The notes under the pieces: model-generated
What the model was told of the DNA's origin: nothing
Database searches by the model: none
The model's input: only the letters and a program-made list of their open reading frames with translations
Origin: Planctomyces sp.
GTDB lineage: Bacteria; Planctomycetota; Planctomycetia; Planctomycetales; Planctomycetaceae
Direction: 5' to 3'
Length of the DNA stretch: 64,000 bases
Assembly: GCA_019636235.1 (NCBI GenBank)
Contig: JAHBXW010000010.1
Span: 1-64,000 of the forward strand
Shown: positions 50,321 through 60,100 of the stretch, piece by piece
Layout of the letters: every line of letters begins with the position of its first letter
How positions within the stretch are numbered: position 1 is the first letter of the stretch
Translations under genes and position numbers: made by a program

Positions 50321-50761
50321 CTACATCTCCCGGGCGGCGGCGAGCGACTCGATCTGTTCCAAGGGGATGAAATCGCCCTGACCCACGCCCGGACAGGTCG
50401 CGCCGGCCCGTTCCCAGGCGTCGGGCGAGGCGAGATTTGAGCGCCAGAACGGCCAGGTTCGGCACTGCGTGGGGCGGGCGGGATAAACCCGGCAGCCGCG
50501 TGTCGCCGGGTCGAAAAACGTGCAGTCGCCGTTCGCGAACTCCGCCAGCGACAATTGCCCCCGGTACAGGCGCGTGTGCATCAGCCGCGTCTCGCCGATC
50601 GTCTGCCCCAGGTGGTCGGCGATGGCCTGCAGCTCGTCGTCGGTCAGCCAGACGAAGCCCGGAAACCCGGAGCAGCAGTTGCCGCACTGAGTGCACTGGA
50701 AGCGAAGCCCGTCCCGGTACCAGGGGCTGTCGGCGGGATCGACGGGGGGCGAATCGGACAT
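50321..50761 (-). CDS. YkgJ family cysteine-cluster protein
   Basis: The 146-residue product has the two halves of the cysteine cluster that probably binds zinc or an iron-sulfur centre: FQCTQCGNCCSGFPGFVWL near the N-terminus and DCTFFDPATRGCRVYPARPTQCRTWPFW in the middle. ATG 50761 was chosen; the frame is open upstream but lacks family similarity. The function of the family is not established. It lies 121 bases upstream of the zinc-ribbon membrane protein gene on the same strand. Confidence 0.9.
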   Translation of the reverse strand: MSDSPPVDPADSPWYRDGLRFQCTQCGNCCSGFPGFVWLTDDELQAIADHLGQTIGETRLMHTRLYRGQLSLAEFANGDCTFFDPATRGCRVYPARPTQCRTWPFWRSNLASPDAWERAGATCPGVGQGDFIPLEQIESLAAAREM

Positions 50762-51112
50762 GGCAAGAACCAGCAGGATGGTATCAGGCGGCGGCTGGGA
50801 CGGGCGACGGCCGGGCGCAAAAACCGGCGGAATCGCGCCAATTCGCATGACCATTCGAGTTCATTTGGGATAGGCTTTAGCTGGCCTGTCCGCACGGAAC
50901 CACCGTCCTGACAGCTAGATGCCTCCCTGTCCGCGTTGCTGGCAGGATGCGTTCCGCCCCCACGCCGCGCGAGGAATCGCAGATTCTGCCGGTCAGTTTC
51001 GCAACGAGCCTGACCTAGTGTTGCAGAGTCAACCGATGCGAATGGGGTCGGACGAAGGACTCAATCGCAGGAGGGGATGTCGCACGAGGCTTCCGCCATA
51101 GAGGACGCGGTC
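50762..51112. other. Divergent intergenic region upstream of csrA
   Basis: The gap separates the leftward cysteine-cluster gene from rightward csrA. Part near 50850-50885 is AT-richer (GTTCATTTGGGATAGGCTTT) and could be a promoter. A strong purine-rich site AGGAGGGG ends at 51076, directly before an in-frame ATG, which may serve an alternative csrA start. No RNA gene was recognised. Confidence 0.4.
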
Positions 51113-51310
51113 ATGTTGGTTCTGAGCAGGAAACAGGACGAGAAGATCATCATCGGGGATTCGATCACGTTGATGGTCGTGTCGATCCAGGGGGACAAGG
51201 TCCGCCTGGGCATCGAAGCGCCCAAACACGTCAGCATTCACCGCGAAGAGGTCTACGTGGCCATTCAGCGGGAACGCCAGATCCCCCCGACCGCGCAGCC
51301 GGCGAACTGA
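51113..51310 (+). CDS. csrA: Carbon storage regulator CsrA
   Basis: CsrA is a dimeric RNA-binding protein that represses translation by binding GGA motifs in mRNA leaders. The 65-residue product begins [20 protein letters not shown] and continues [27 protein letters not shown], with the key residues Leu4, Arg6 and the C-terminal Arg of the GIEAP-H-REEV region in place. ATG 51113 gives the standard start and has GAGGA at 7 bases; ATG 51077 would add 12 residues not seen in the family. Flagellar genes, common neighbours of csrA, are absent. Confidence 0.95.
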   Translation: MLVLSRKQDEKIIIGDSITLMVVSIQGDKVRLGIEAPKHVSIHREEVYVAIQRERQIPPTAQPAN

Positions 51311-51325
51311 TCCGGCCGCGTCCGC

Positions 51326-51352
51326 GCCGCCCCAGGCTTGCGTCAGGGCGGC
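51326..51352 (+). terminator. Possible hairpin terminator after csrA
   Basis: GCCGCCC and GGGCGGC pair perfectly over 7 bp with a 13-base loop, starting 16 bases after the csrA stop. The hairpin overlaps the stop region of the convergent acetyltransferase gene. There is no T-run, so this is only suggestive. Confidence 0.3.
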
Positions 51353-52377
51353 AGGAGCGCCGTATCCGTGTAGCCCGGCGCGGCCTCCTCGCGCACCGTT
51401 TCGAACGATTCGTTCGATCCCAGGCGGTACACGATGCCCGTGTCCGTGCGCTCGAAGCCCGCGCCCGTGATCGCGCGCATCGCCGCGTCGTTCGCCTCCG
51501 GACAGTGAATCTCCGCGCGCGTCACCAGCTCCTGACGCAACTGCTTCAGCATCTCGATCAACAGCGTCAGCCCGTACCCCTGGCCGCGGTACTGCTCGGG
51601 CACTTCCAGGTCCACCAGGCCGATCGTCCGCTCGTTCCAGACCGGGATGTACTGGTCCAGGCCGATCGCTGTGATGCCGGCCACCTGCTCGTGCGTCTTC
51701 TTGAACTTCAGCCGGAACCGCAGCGTGTCCAGCCGGCCGAACCGCGTGAACCACCACCAGCTGGGGCGCTGCGGCTTTTCCGACACCTCCACGTAGGTCG
51801 AGCGGCGGATGTTGATCACCCGGACGTTCGTCGGATCGCGGCCCGTCGTCATGTCGCGCTCGAACACGCCGTGCCGTTCGAGTTCCTCGTAGCCCAGGCT
51901 CTGAAAGAAAGGCTGCGCGACGGGATCGGACGTCAGGAAGCCGGAGGGCCGACTGCCCCCATAAAGCCCGAAGTAGAACGGGTCGTTGTAGCGGTGGGGG
52001 CCGGCGACGATCTGCCGGCTGCCCCGGTCGCGAAGGTGCTGCTCGGTGCGGCGGACGAGTTCCCGGCCAATGCCCCGCCGCCGGAATTCGGGATGCACGA
52101 CCACCGCGCACACCACGCCGATGCTGCGGCTTTCCCCCTGCCGGTCGGCCCGCGTGCCGAACCCGCCGTGTGCGAACCCCGCCAGTCGCGGCCCGTCGAA
52201 GGCCAGCAGCAGCCCGGCCGGATCGAAATAGGGCTGCGCGTAGTTCGAGATTTCAAACGGTTCGGTGCTGCGACAGCGGACGGCGCCCCGTCCCAGTCCG
52301 CTGTCATTCCACAGTTGCAGAATCCGCGGCGGATCGCTGTTCTGGAACGTACGGAAACTGACCACCGAACCGCTCAT
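51343..52377 (-). CDS. Double GNAT-domain N-acetyltransferase
   Basis: The 344-residue product has two GNAT folds. The first, around residues 5-170, keeps the acetyl-CoA loop (VCAVVVHPEFRRRGIGRELVRR) followed by SRQIVAGPHRYNDPFYFGLYGG. The second, around 180-330, has LVDLEVPEQYRGQGYGLTLLIEML and a degenerate acetyl-CoA loop. GNAT enzymes acetylate amines of small molecules or proteins; the substrate here is unknown. The gene converges on csrA and lies 86 bases downstream of the transketolase-subunit stop region, in the opposite sense to csrA. Confidence 0.88.
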   Translation of the reverse strand: MSGSVVSFRTFQNSDPPRILQLWNDSGLGRGAVRCRSTEPFEISNYAQPYFDPAGLLLAFDGPRLAGFAHGGFGTRADRQGESRSIGVVCAVVVHPEFRRRGIGRELVRRTEQHLRDRGSRQIVAGPHRYNDPFYFGLYGGSRPSGFLTSDPVAQPFFQSLGYEELERHGVFERDMTTGRDPTNVRVINIRRSTYVEVSEKPQRPSWWWFTRFGRLDTLRFRLKFKKTHEQVAGITAIGLDQYIPVWNERTIGLVDLEVPEQYRGQGYGLTLLIEMLKQLRQELVTRAEIHCPEANDAAMRAITGAGFERTDTGIVYRLGSNESFETVREEAAPGYTDTALLPP

Positions 52378-52463
52378 GCTCCCGGGCCTGTGCGGCCCTG
52401 ACCAGTTCTTGCGGGCGCCGTTTGAACGCCGTCAGGCGGCCGCTGTCACCGCGCCTGGGTCGC

Positions 52464-53426
52464 TCACTTCCGGCGGACGACCCGACGTACGGCCTCGGCG
52501 ACGTTCTCCGCCGTCAGCCCGTACTTCACCAGCAGGCCGTCCGGATCGCCGCTCTCCGCGTACTGATCGCCGACGTTGACGAATTCGACCGGGGCCGGAT
52601 GCGTCTGCACGACCGCCTGCGCCACGACCGAACCCAGGCCGCCGTGCGCCAGGTGCTCTTCCACGACCACGATCGCGCCCGTCTCCTTCGCCGCCCGGGC
52701 GATCGCGTCCACGTCCAGCGGCTTGACCGTGTGCATATCCAGCACGCGGACGTCGATCTTCTCGGATTCCAGCAGTTTCGCCGCATCGAGCGCAGCGGCC
52801 GTCATCAGCCCGTTGGCGATGATCGTCGCCGACCGCCCGGCCCTCACCTCGATCGCCTTGCCGATCTGGAAATCGCAGCCATCGGGGTAGATGTCCGCCA
52901 CCTTCTGGCGGCCGATGCGGAGATAGGCCGGCCCCGGGCGGTCGATGATGGCCTGCGTGGCGGCCTTCGTGCAGGCGGCGTCGCTGGGGACAACCACGAT
53001 GACGCCGGGCAGCGAGCAGGCGAGGGCCACGTCCTCGATGCCCATCTGCGAGGGGCCGTCCTCGCCGATCGAGATGCCGGCGTGCGAACCGACCATCTTC
53101 ACGTTCAGGTTCGGAAACGCGACCGACATCCGGATCTGGTCGAACGCGTTGTCCATCAGGAAGCAGGCGAAGCTGGCGATGACCGGCGTCTTGCCGCAGG
53201 CCGCCAGGCCGCCGGCCACGCTGACCATGTTGCTTTCCGCGATCCCCACGTTGAACGCGCGGTCGGGAAAGGCTTTGGCGAACAGTTCGGTCCGGGTGCT
53301 GTTGCCCACGTCGCCGTCGACGGTGCACAGCAGGGGGTTCCGGGCGCCGCACTCCTTGAGCGCATCGCCGAACGCATCCCGGGTCGCCTTGCCGAGTTTC
53401 AATCCGCTTCGTTCGCCGAGGTACAT
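52464..53426 (-). CDS. Transketolase C-terminal subunit (split transketolase)
   Basis: The 320-residue product equals the second half of a transketolase: the pyrimidine-binding domain with VDGDVGNSTRTELFAKAFP and FNVGIAESNMVSVAGGLAACG, whose Glu in GIAE would activate thiamine diphosphate, then SHAGISIGEDGPSQMGIEDVA and the C-terminal domain (VRVLDMHTVKPLD, VVVEEHLAHGGLGSVVA). Split transketolases need an N-terminal partner to bind the diphosphate, normally the adjacent upstream gene. Here the upstream neighbour is unrelated. ATG 53426 fits the family start. Confidence 0.92.
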   Translation of the reverse strand: MYLGERSGLKLGKATRDAFGDALKECGARNPLLCTVDGDVGNSTRTELFAKAFPDRAFNVGIAESNMVSVAGGLAACGKTPVIASFACFLMDNAFDQIRMSVAFPNLNVKMVGSHAGISIGEDGPSQMGIEDVALACSLPGVIVVVPSDAACTKAATQAIIDRPGPAYLRIGRQKVADIYPDGCDFQIGKAIEVRAGRSATIIANGLMTAAALDAAKLLESEKIDVRVLDMHTVKPLDVDAIARAAKETGAIVVVEEHLAHGGLGSVVAQAVVQTHPAPVEFVNVGDQYAESGDPDGLLVKYGLTAENVAEAVRRVVRRK

Positions 53427-53624
53427 GCGTCGCGTTGTGAAGAGAGGGTTAACGCCGTCGCTGGTCTGCAGTTGCGCGGCTGGGCCGGGAGGTCGAATGC
53501 GGGAGGATACCCGGAGAGACGCGGCGCGTGAAGGTTCACGCGGCAGTTTCGAGCCGCGGAACCAGAGACGCCGATCGGTCGACACGCCCGCGCGCAGACC
53601 CGCCGCGGCGCGCCGCGCTCCCCG

Positions 53625-55277
53625 TCAGACCCCGCCGACCGACGTCGTCGCCGTCTTCTGCAGCCCCGACACGTGAGCCCGCAGCACGTCCAGCTGGGCG
53701 ATGACCTTATCCTTCAGCGGCCCCGCGGACTTGAGGACCTTCTCGCTGTTGTTCTTTGCGAGATTGGCGCAGCGGACGATTTCGTCGATGGCCTCGATGT
53801 CGCTGGCGACGGTGTTCACCGCCACCTCCATTTCGTGATAGCAGACCGTCTGCTCGTTCATCGCCTTTTCGCGCTGGACGATCAGCGCCCGGGCGATCGA
53901 CAGCGCCGCCTTCAAATACACGTCCGTCGTCACGTCCTCCGGATCCCAGACGACAAACACGTCCTGTCCGAACCGGGTCAGCGGCTTCAGGTCGGTCGGC
54001 GCGTTGTTCCGGGCGAAGACGAACACGCCGAACGCGGCGTCCCGGTTCTTCCGGGCCGTCTGAATCTCCTCCCGCGCGTCCTTCAGCCGGACCACCTGCT
54101 TGTCCTTGGCCTCGATGACGATCCGCCCCTCCGGCGCTCCGGACTCCGCCGACAGCGTGATCACGAAATCGCCGACCTTGGAATTGTGGATGCTGCCCGG
54201 CCGCGTCCCCGTCGCGTCGACCAGGTCGCCATGCCCCTCGGCGTCCGCCGTCAGGAACCGCCCCAGCGCCGCCTCGAAGTCCAGACCGTGCGTCGTCGAA
54301 CGGGCCGCCTCCTGCTTGCGGACGTTCAGCGCCTCCAGCGTCGTCCGCACGTGTTCCTGGAAATCGGTCTGCTGCCGGTTCAGCTCCTGCATCACCTTCA
54401 GCAGCTCGCTGCGGAGTCGCGACAGCGGCGACTTCTCATCGTCCAGCGACAGCCGCGAATCGATCGAGCTGTTCGTCGTCTCCAGGAGCCGCGACAGCTT
54501 CCGCAGCGCGGACTGCTCATTGTCAGCCGAGAACTCCAGCAGGATCGTGCGGTTCGCCCGATCCACCTGTCCCACCAGCCGATGCAGCGCGCCGTCCTCG
54601 TTGTCCAGCGAGAATTCCTTGCGGACTGCTTCCAGGTCCTGCGTCAAAGCCGTCCGCAGGTCCCCGTTCTTCTGCGTCAACTCCGCGATGCAGCGCGACA
54701 GCGCCGACTGCCGGTCATCCAGCGAGAACTGACGCAGAATCGCCTCGCTCTGCTTCTGCACCACCTCGCCGATGGAGCCTGTCAATGCCGCCAGCAGCCC
54801 CCGCTTCTGATCGGGCGACAGCATCTGCAACAGCGGGCTCTGATCGCCGACATGCCGCTCCAGCATCCGCGACAGCGCCGAACCCTCGCCATGCAGGTGA
54901 GTCGCCAGCAGCGTCTCCAGCTCGCCGTCCTTGCAGATCAACCGGTCCAGACGACGCTGAAACTCGCCGCTCTGCGGATCGAAGAACCGGCCCAGCAGCG
55001 TCCCGACCCCCTGCGATACCGACTTCTCATGCTCGCGCAGCGTATCCTGAATGCCGTCCAGGAACCGCTCGCACTCCTGCTGCACCGACTGCGCGTCCAC
55101 GACGCCGGAGGCCTGGCGCACGGCCAGCACGCCGATCCGCAGGGCCGCCAGGGCGAACTGCTCGCGATCCGCGTCGATTTCGTGCTTCAACAGCTCGTGG
55201 ACCGTCTCCCGGTCAGTGACGTTCAGCTCCAGACGGATCGCGTTGTCCAGCTCGCCATTGACGCTCGTCCGATGCAT
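53625..55277 (-). CDS. Coiled-coil/repeat protein with PD-(D/E)XK nuclease-like domain
   Basis: The 550-residue product starts at ATG 55277, which follows GGGGAG. Residues ~95-300 are helical and contain a repeated unit of the form F-S-L-D-D/N-x-x-x-A-L-x-R-L: clear copies begin at 184, 222, 249 and 276, with weaker ones near 99 and 128. The C-terminal part has a PD-(D/E)XK-like core: Glu335 in LDFEAALGRFL, Asp370 in SKVGDFVITL, and Glu389-Ala-Lys391 in RIVIEAKDKQ. A later helical part follows (AREEIQTARKNRDAAFGVFVFA). The spacing fits restriction-endonuclease-fold enzymes, so DNA cleavage or DNA binding is possible but unproven. I know no characterised member. Confidence 0.78.
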   Translation of the reverse strand: MHRTSVNGELDNAIRLELNVTDRETVHELLKHEIDADREQFALAALRIGVLAVRQASGVVDAQSVQQECERFLDGIQDTLREHEKSVSQGVGTLLGRFFDPQSGEFQRRLDRLICKDGELETLLATHLHGEGSALSRMLERHVGDQSPLLQMLSPDQKRGLLAALTGSIGEVVQKQSEAILRQFSLDDRQSALSRCIAELTQKNGDLRTALTQDLEAVRKEFSLDNEDGALHRLVGQVDRANRTILLEFSADNEQSALRKLSRLLETTNSSIDSRLSLDDEKSPLSRLRSELLKVMQELNRQQTDFQEHVRTTLEALNVRKQEAARSTTHGLDFEAALGRFLTADAEGHGDLVDATGTRPGSIHNSKVGDFVITLSAESGAPEGRIVIEAKDKQVVRLKDAREEIQTARKNRDAAFGVFVFARNNAPTDLKPLTRFGQDVFVVWDPEDVTTDVYLKAALSIARALIVQREKAMNEQTVCYHEMEVAVNTVASDIEAIDEIVRCANLAKNNSEKVLKSAGPLKDKVIAQLDVLRAHVSGLQKTATTSVGGV

Positions 55278-55553
55278 GAGGACTCCCCGCTCATAAACGG
55301 ATGTGTCTGGCTGCCGGATCCGGCGGCCCGTGGTCGTTCGGCCTCTCCCGCCCACAGTGTACGAATACACACGTGCGACGCAACCACGATCCGGCGGCCT
55401 CGATGCTGGCCGGCCCCGAGGACTGATGGCGGACAACGCGACCGCTCCGCGAGCCTCGCCGCAATGTGGGCAACGCCCGCGACAACAGCTCTGGCGTCGC
55501 GGGACGCCGCGCGGCGCGAGTCGATTGACACCACTCGCCGATCCGCGTGAAAT

Positions 55554-56996
55554 TTGGGTCTCACCCGCGCCATCCCCCGCGAGGCTGCGTTGTCCCGCCG
55601 AACACCCTCCTCAATCTCCCGACCACCTGGCTTCGGGACGTCCCGCGGCTTCGCGACCGGCTGGTCATTTGTCGCCGTCCTGTGCACATGGGCGGCGTCG
55701 GCCGGAGCCGATGACGACTATTGGAACCAGTTTCGCGGGCCGCGCGGCGATGGCGCTTCGACCAGCACCGACCTCCCGACGACCTTCAGCGAGGGCTCGC
55801 CCGAGATCGACTGGAAAACGCCCCTCCCGGGCCGCGCGTGGTCGTCGCCCGTCATCTGGGGCCGGCAGATCTGGCTGACCAACGCGCCGGAAATCGCGGA
55901 CGGGGCGGACGGCGAAACGCGAATCGACCCGCCGATCGTCCTGTCCGCTGTCTGCCTGGATCTCGACTCCGGCCGCGTCGTGCATGACTTGCCGCTGTTT
56001 GAAGTTGACCTGCCGCAATTCACCCACGCGACGAACAGCTATGGGTCGTGCACTCCATTCGTCGAAGAGGGCCGCGTCTACATTCACTTCGGAGCGTATG
56101 GCACGGCCTGTCTCGACACGGCGACGGGGAAAAAGTTGTGGGAACGGCGGGACCTGCCCTGCGACCACTTTCGGGGCCCCGGGTCGTCGCCAGTGGCGTA
56201 CGGCGACCTGTTGTACCTGACGATGGACGGCTTCGACGTTCAGTACATCATCGCGCTCGACAAGCGCACGGGGGAGACCGTCTGGAAGCGCGACCGGGAC
56301 GTCGATTTCGGGACGTCGGACGGCGACGCCAAGAAGGGTTACTCGACGCCGCTGCTGATCCACGCGGACGGCCGCGACCAGCTCATCAGCCCGTTCGCCT
56401 CGGCGACCATTGCGTACGATCCGCTGACCGGCGAGCCCATCTGGACGGTGCGCCACGGCGGGATGAACGCCGCGGCGCGACCCCTGTACGGGAACGGCCT
56501 GGTGTATCTCAACGCCGCGGACGGCTCCGACCCGTTGCTCGCCGTGCCGCCCGTGGGGACGGGGGACCTCAGCGACAAGATCGCCTGGCGGTCCAACAAG
56601 TCCGTGCCGAAGCGCCCGTCGCAGATCCTCGTCGACGACCTCCTGTTCCTGGTCAACGACAGCGGCGTCGCCTCCTGCGTCGATGCGATGAACGGCGAGA
56701 CGATCTGGACGAAGCGTCTCGGCGGCGAGTACTGGAGCTCGCCGATTGTGGCCAACGGCTTGATCTACTGCTGCTCGCAGTCCGGCGAGATCCCCGTCTT
56801 CAAGGCCGCGCGAGAGTTTGAACTGGTGGCTGAAAACAAGCTGGATGACGGCTTCGTGGCGTCGCCGGCCGTCGCCGGCAACTCATTGATCCTGCGATCG
56901 AAAAGCCACGTCTACCGGATTTCGAAGTCAGGCGCCGCGGGCAGCGACTCATCGCCGGGGCCGCGCACCCCCAATTCGCCCCCGCAGGACGACTGA
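55554..56996 (+). CDS. Secreted PQQ-binding-like beta-propeller protein
   Basis: The product is about 480 residues with a signal peptide (GWSFVAVLCTWAASAGADDD) and the WNQFRGPRGDGASTSTDLP opening of planctomycete PQQ-like proteins. Blades follow: ACLDTATGKKLWERRDLPC, IALDKRTGETVWKRDRDVD, IAYDPLTGEPIWTVRHGG and SCVDAMNGETIWTKRLGG. No ATG or GTG lies between the upstream stop and the signal peptide; TTG 55554 and TTG 55590 are the candidate starts. It is divergent from the PD-(D/E)XK-like gene. It is probably periplasmic or on the surface; the ligand is unknown. Confidence 0.88.
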   Translation: MGLTRAIPREAALSRRTPSSISRPPGFGTSRGFATGWSFVAVLCTWAASAGADDDYWNQFRGPRGDGASTSTDLPTTFSEGSPEIDWKTPLPGRAWSSPVIWGRQIWLTNAPEIADGADGETRIDPPIVLSAVCLDLDSGRVVHDLPLFEVDLPQFTHATNSYGSCTPFVEEGRVYIHFGAYGTACLDTATGKKLWERRDLPCDHFRGPGSSPVAYGDLLYLTMDGFDVQYIIALDKRTGETVWKRDRDVDFGTSDGDAKKGYSTPLLIHADGRDQLISPFASATIAYDPLTGEPIWTVRHGGMNAAARPLYGNGLVYLNAADGSDPLLAVPPVGTGDLSDKIAWRSNKSVPKRPSQILVDDLLFLVNDSGVASCVDAMNGETIWTKRLGGEYWSSPIVANGLIYCCSQSGEIPVFKAAREFELVAENKLDDGFVASPAVAGNSLILRSKSHVYRISKSGAAGSDSSPGPRTPNSPPQDD

Positions 56997-57082
56997 GCCC
57001 GACCCGCGATTCCGCACTGGGGCGCTGTCGGCCGCCGCGAACCCGGGCGATGGGGGCTGTCCGTTTGGTCCGTCAAATGAAA

Positions 57083-57115
57083 CCGGGCGCGATGCCTGGT
57101 GAGCGTCGCGCCCGG
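57083..57115 (-). terminator. Hairpin terminator for the giant coiled-coil gene
   Basis: CCGGGCGCGA and TCGCGCCCGG form a perfect 10-bp stem with a 13-base loop. On the reverse strand it is followed by TTTCATTT, a weak T-run, 30 bases after the stop at 57146. It may also stop the convergent PQQ-propeller transcript. Confidence 0.6.
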
Positions 57116-57145
57116 GAGAACCTCACGCGTCCGGAACAGCGGGGG

Positions 57146-60100
57146 TCAGCGATCGAAGCTGGCGGGCGGAAGGGCGGCCTGCCGCGGCGGAGCAAACGAA
57201 CGCGGCGGCGCCGGGAGCCCGGGCACGGTGCTGACCGCCCGCGGCAGCGTCGCGGGAGGAGTGCGAAGGAAGGACATATCGGAATCGGCGGGCTGAGTTG
57301 CCGGCGCTGGCTCGGCGGCCGTTGCCGGCAGCGCCGCAGCCGGTGCCCCGGCATTTGGCGTCCGCGCCGTCGTATCGCCTCCCGCTGCAGGCGGAGTTCC
57401 GCCTGAAGTTCCCGTAGACGGCGCGGGCGGGCAGGGGCACTGGACGTTGATGTTCGCGGGCTTGGTCCCGCCCAGCGGATCGATGACGTCCACCTTCACT
57501 TTCAAGACGCCCTCGACGCGGATGACGGGTTGGGCGTCCGAATGCGTCGTCAGCGGGAAAGCGCCATCCTTCTCCTTGAACCGCAGGTAGCCGACGATGT
57601 GAACTTCCTCGGTGTCAGGATGCACTTCGCCACGTTTCAGCAAGTCGGCAATCTGCGATTGGAACTTGCCAAGATCGACCGACGCCCGCCTAGCGGAGCC
57701 GAACGACGTGAATTCCACGGGGATGTCCGTTTGCGACCCCCCGCGTTTCTCCGGATCCTTGTCCTTTCTCTTGACGGAGACAACACATCGCAGATCGGCC
57801 TGCTCTCCCTTGAATGGCGAATCCGTGGCATCGACCAGCCACAGCGGCGACGGATAACAGAAAGCTTCGACTTCCCGGCAGTTGCTGAGCAGAATCCGGC
57901 CGATCGCTTCAGTCTTGTCCCACAGCACCTTGTCGACGTGCTTGTCGGCGACGTGCTTGGCGACGACCTTTTCGATCTCCGCCTCGGCCTTGCCGATTTC
58001 GGTCGCCGGCACCAGCAGATGGTTGGAAACTCCGTAGGGCGTCGCGATGTGAATGTCGACCCGGCCGTCGACGACGCGGACGTCGCTCGGCACCTCGATT
58101 CTCATGATCTGACGGCTGAGAATCTGAGGCGTCAACCTCCGATTTCCAGCGATGACGTGGGCCTCATGGACGCTGAAGTTGTCCCCGACAAGAAACAGAC
58201 TGGTGATGGGATTGTACGGCTCCGCTTTGGGCTTCTGATTCGCGGCCGCCGTCCAGACAGCCGGCGGATTCACCTGGATGCCGGGCTCGCCGTAGAAGCC
58301 GTGCAGCTCGGGCGCCAGATCGGGCACTCCGCTGTTGAAGAACTCGAAGCCGCCCAGCGAGTTCTCATACGGCATCGGGACATGGGCCGTTTGCAGCGGA
58401 AGCCGCTGTTCGAGCTGATGTACGGCCCGCGTCAGCCGGTACACTTCGTCGGGTCGATACAGATGGGCGTCCTGCGCACATTCCATAGACAGCGACTTGA
58501 GGCAGGTGATCTCCTGGCTCAACTCCATCGACTTCCGCAGGTCCAGCTCGTGCTTCTTCGGGTTCGTCAAACGGAACCAGTTTGATCGCACGTCAAAAAT
58601 CACGTACGGCACGAACGACGGCATGATGACGATCGCGGTGCACTCCCGGATGCCTGGTTCCAGTCGCCGCTGCTTGATCAGCGAATCGCGGCTCTGGCCT
58701 CCCCACAGCAAGTCCCGCACGGCGACTTTGCAGTTGCTGTCGCTGTCGGGATTCTGCACACGCGGAGAGAACCGCCAGCCGAAGGTGTCGTCCCCATGCG
58801 AGAAGCCGACGGCCGTCCGGTTCAGTGCAATCGTTTCCTGATCGAGCTCCAGCCGCCGCGCGTACTGGGTGAAGTTCTGAGCGCTCATTCGGCCGCTGGC
58901 GAACGCCAACGACATGGCCAGCTGCATCTCGCGACGCATGCTGAACGCATCGGCCACGTTCTGGTCGTCGGTCACAGGATCGAGAGCCACGACATGGATC
59001 GGCCAACGGCAGGCGACGTACTGGTTGAAGACGGCCCGCGCTTCCGGGCACGGATTCGGATGACTGAACTGGAGGCCGTCTGCGTGGAGATGGATGGCGT
59101 TCTTGGCCGCCGCCAGATGTCGAATGTCCTCCACGAGCCGCTCGTTGAGCAACGCCGACTCCACCAGAATCAGCCAGGCCAGAGCGGCGACGTGGCCGTT
59201 CGGCTCCACCGATTGGGAGACTTGCGTCACCGTTGCTTGAAACTGGCATCGCAGGTTGCTGAGCAAGACCTTGTCCGACGTTCTGACAGCATGGACGATC
59301 GAGTCCGAACACTGATCCCAGAAGATCGGGGTGCGGACCAGGAATTCGTACGCATGGTCGGCCTCCTGCAGCAACGTCTTCTGGACGTCCAGCAGAAGCA
59401 CATGCGGCGTGTGCAGCGGTTCCGACTTCAGGCCCGCGGCCAGAACGGCGAGGCCGCCGAGCATCTGGCAATCGACGATGTCGACGAGCTGGGAAGGCGG
59501 GAAGGGCATCTGCGCCCGGCGGCCGGGGGAGACGGGAGCGTCAAAAGTTACCTTCTCGCGAAGAGCTTCGTTCGCAGCAATCTGCGAGCGAAGCTCGTCA
59601 GCGGCTGCGTTAGCAGACGCTAGTTGATCATACAGCTTCTCGTCTTCAACTTGCTTTGCCGCATTCGCAAGTTCTAACTTCGCGGCCTCAAGCTGGCTCA
59701 TGATGGCTGCTTGCTGCGAATTCAAGTTTGCGAGTTTCGACTTGTCTAACGATTCACTCAACTGAATTCCTGACATCTGATTTGAAAGCGACTCAATCTG
59801 ATTGTCGTAGTCCTGCAACTGAGCCCGCCGCTGTTCCAAATCGGCTGCAATTCCAAGTAGTAGATTGTCGATTGGTTCCTCGGCCGCTTGAACCTGGACT
59901 CCCTGTGCAGATATGTTCGCCTGCATTCGATTCGCGAGCCACAGGCGATCCGTTTCGCCAGATTCCATCGACTCAGTTACTGCAGCCCGCGCGGCGTTTC
60001 GGATCACGGGATTCTTGAGGTCTGAGACGTACTTTGCCTCACGGGCGCTTAGGTTGGCAATTTCCAATCGGAGACGTGCCTTGAGTGATTCCAGTTCTTT

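Noticed and set aside
51077-51112. An upstream ATG for csrA with a strong purine-rich site directly before it
   Set aside because: The site is too close to the ATG and the extra 12 residues are not part of the CsrA family, which starts MLVLSRK. It is kept as an alternative only.
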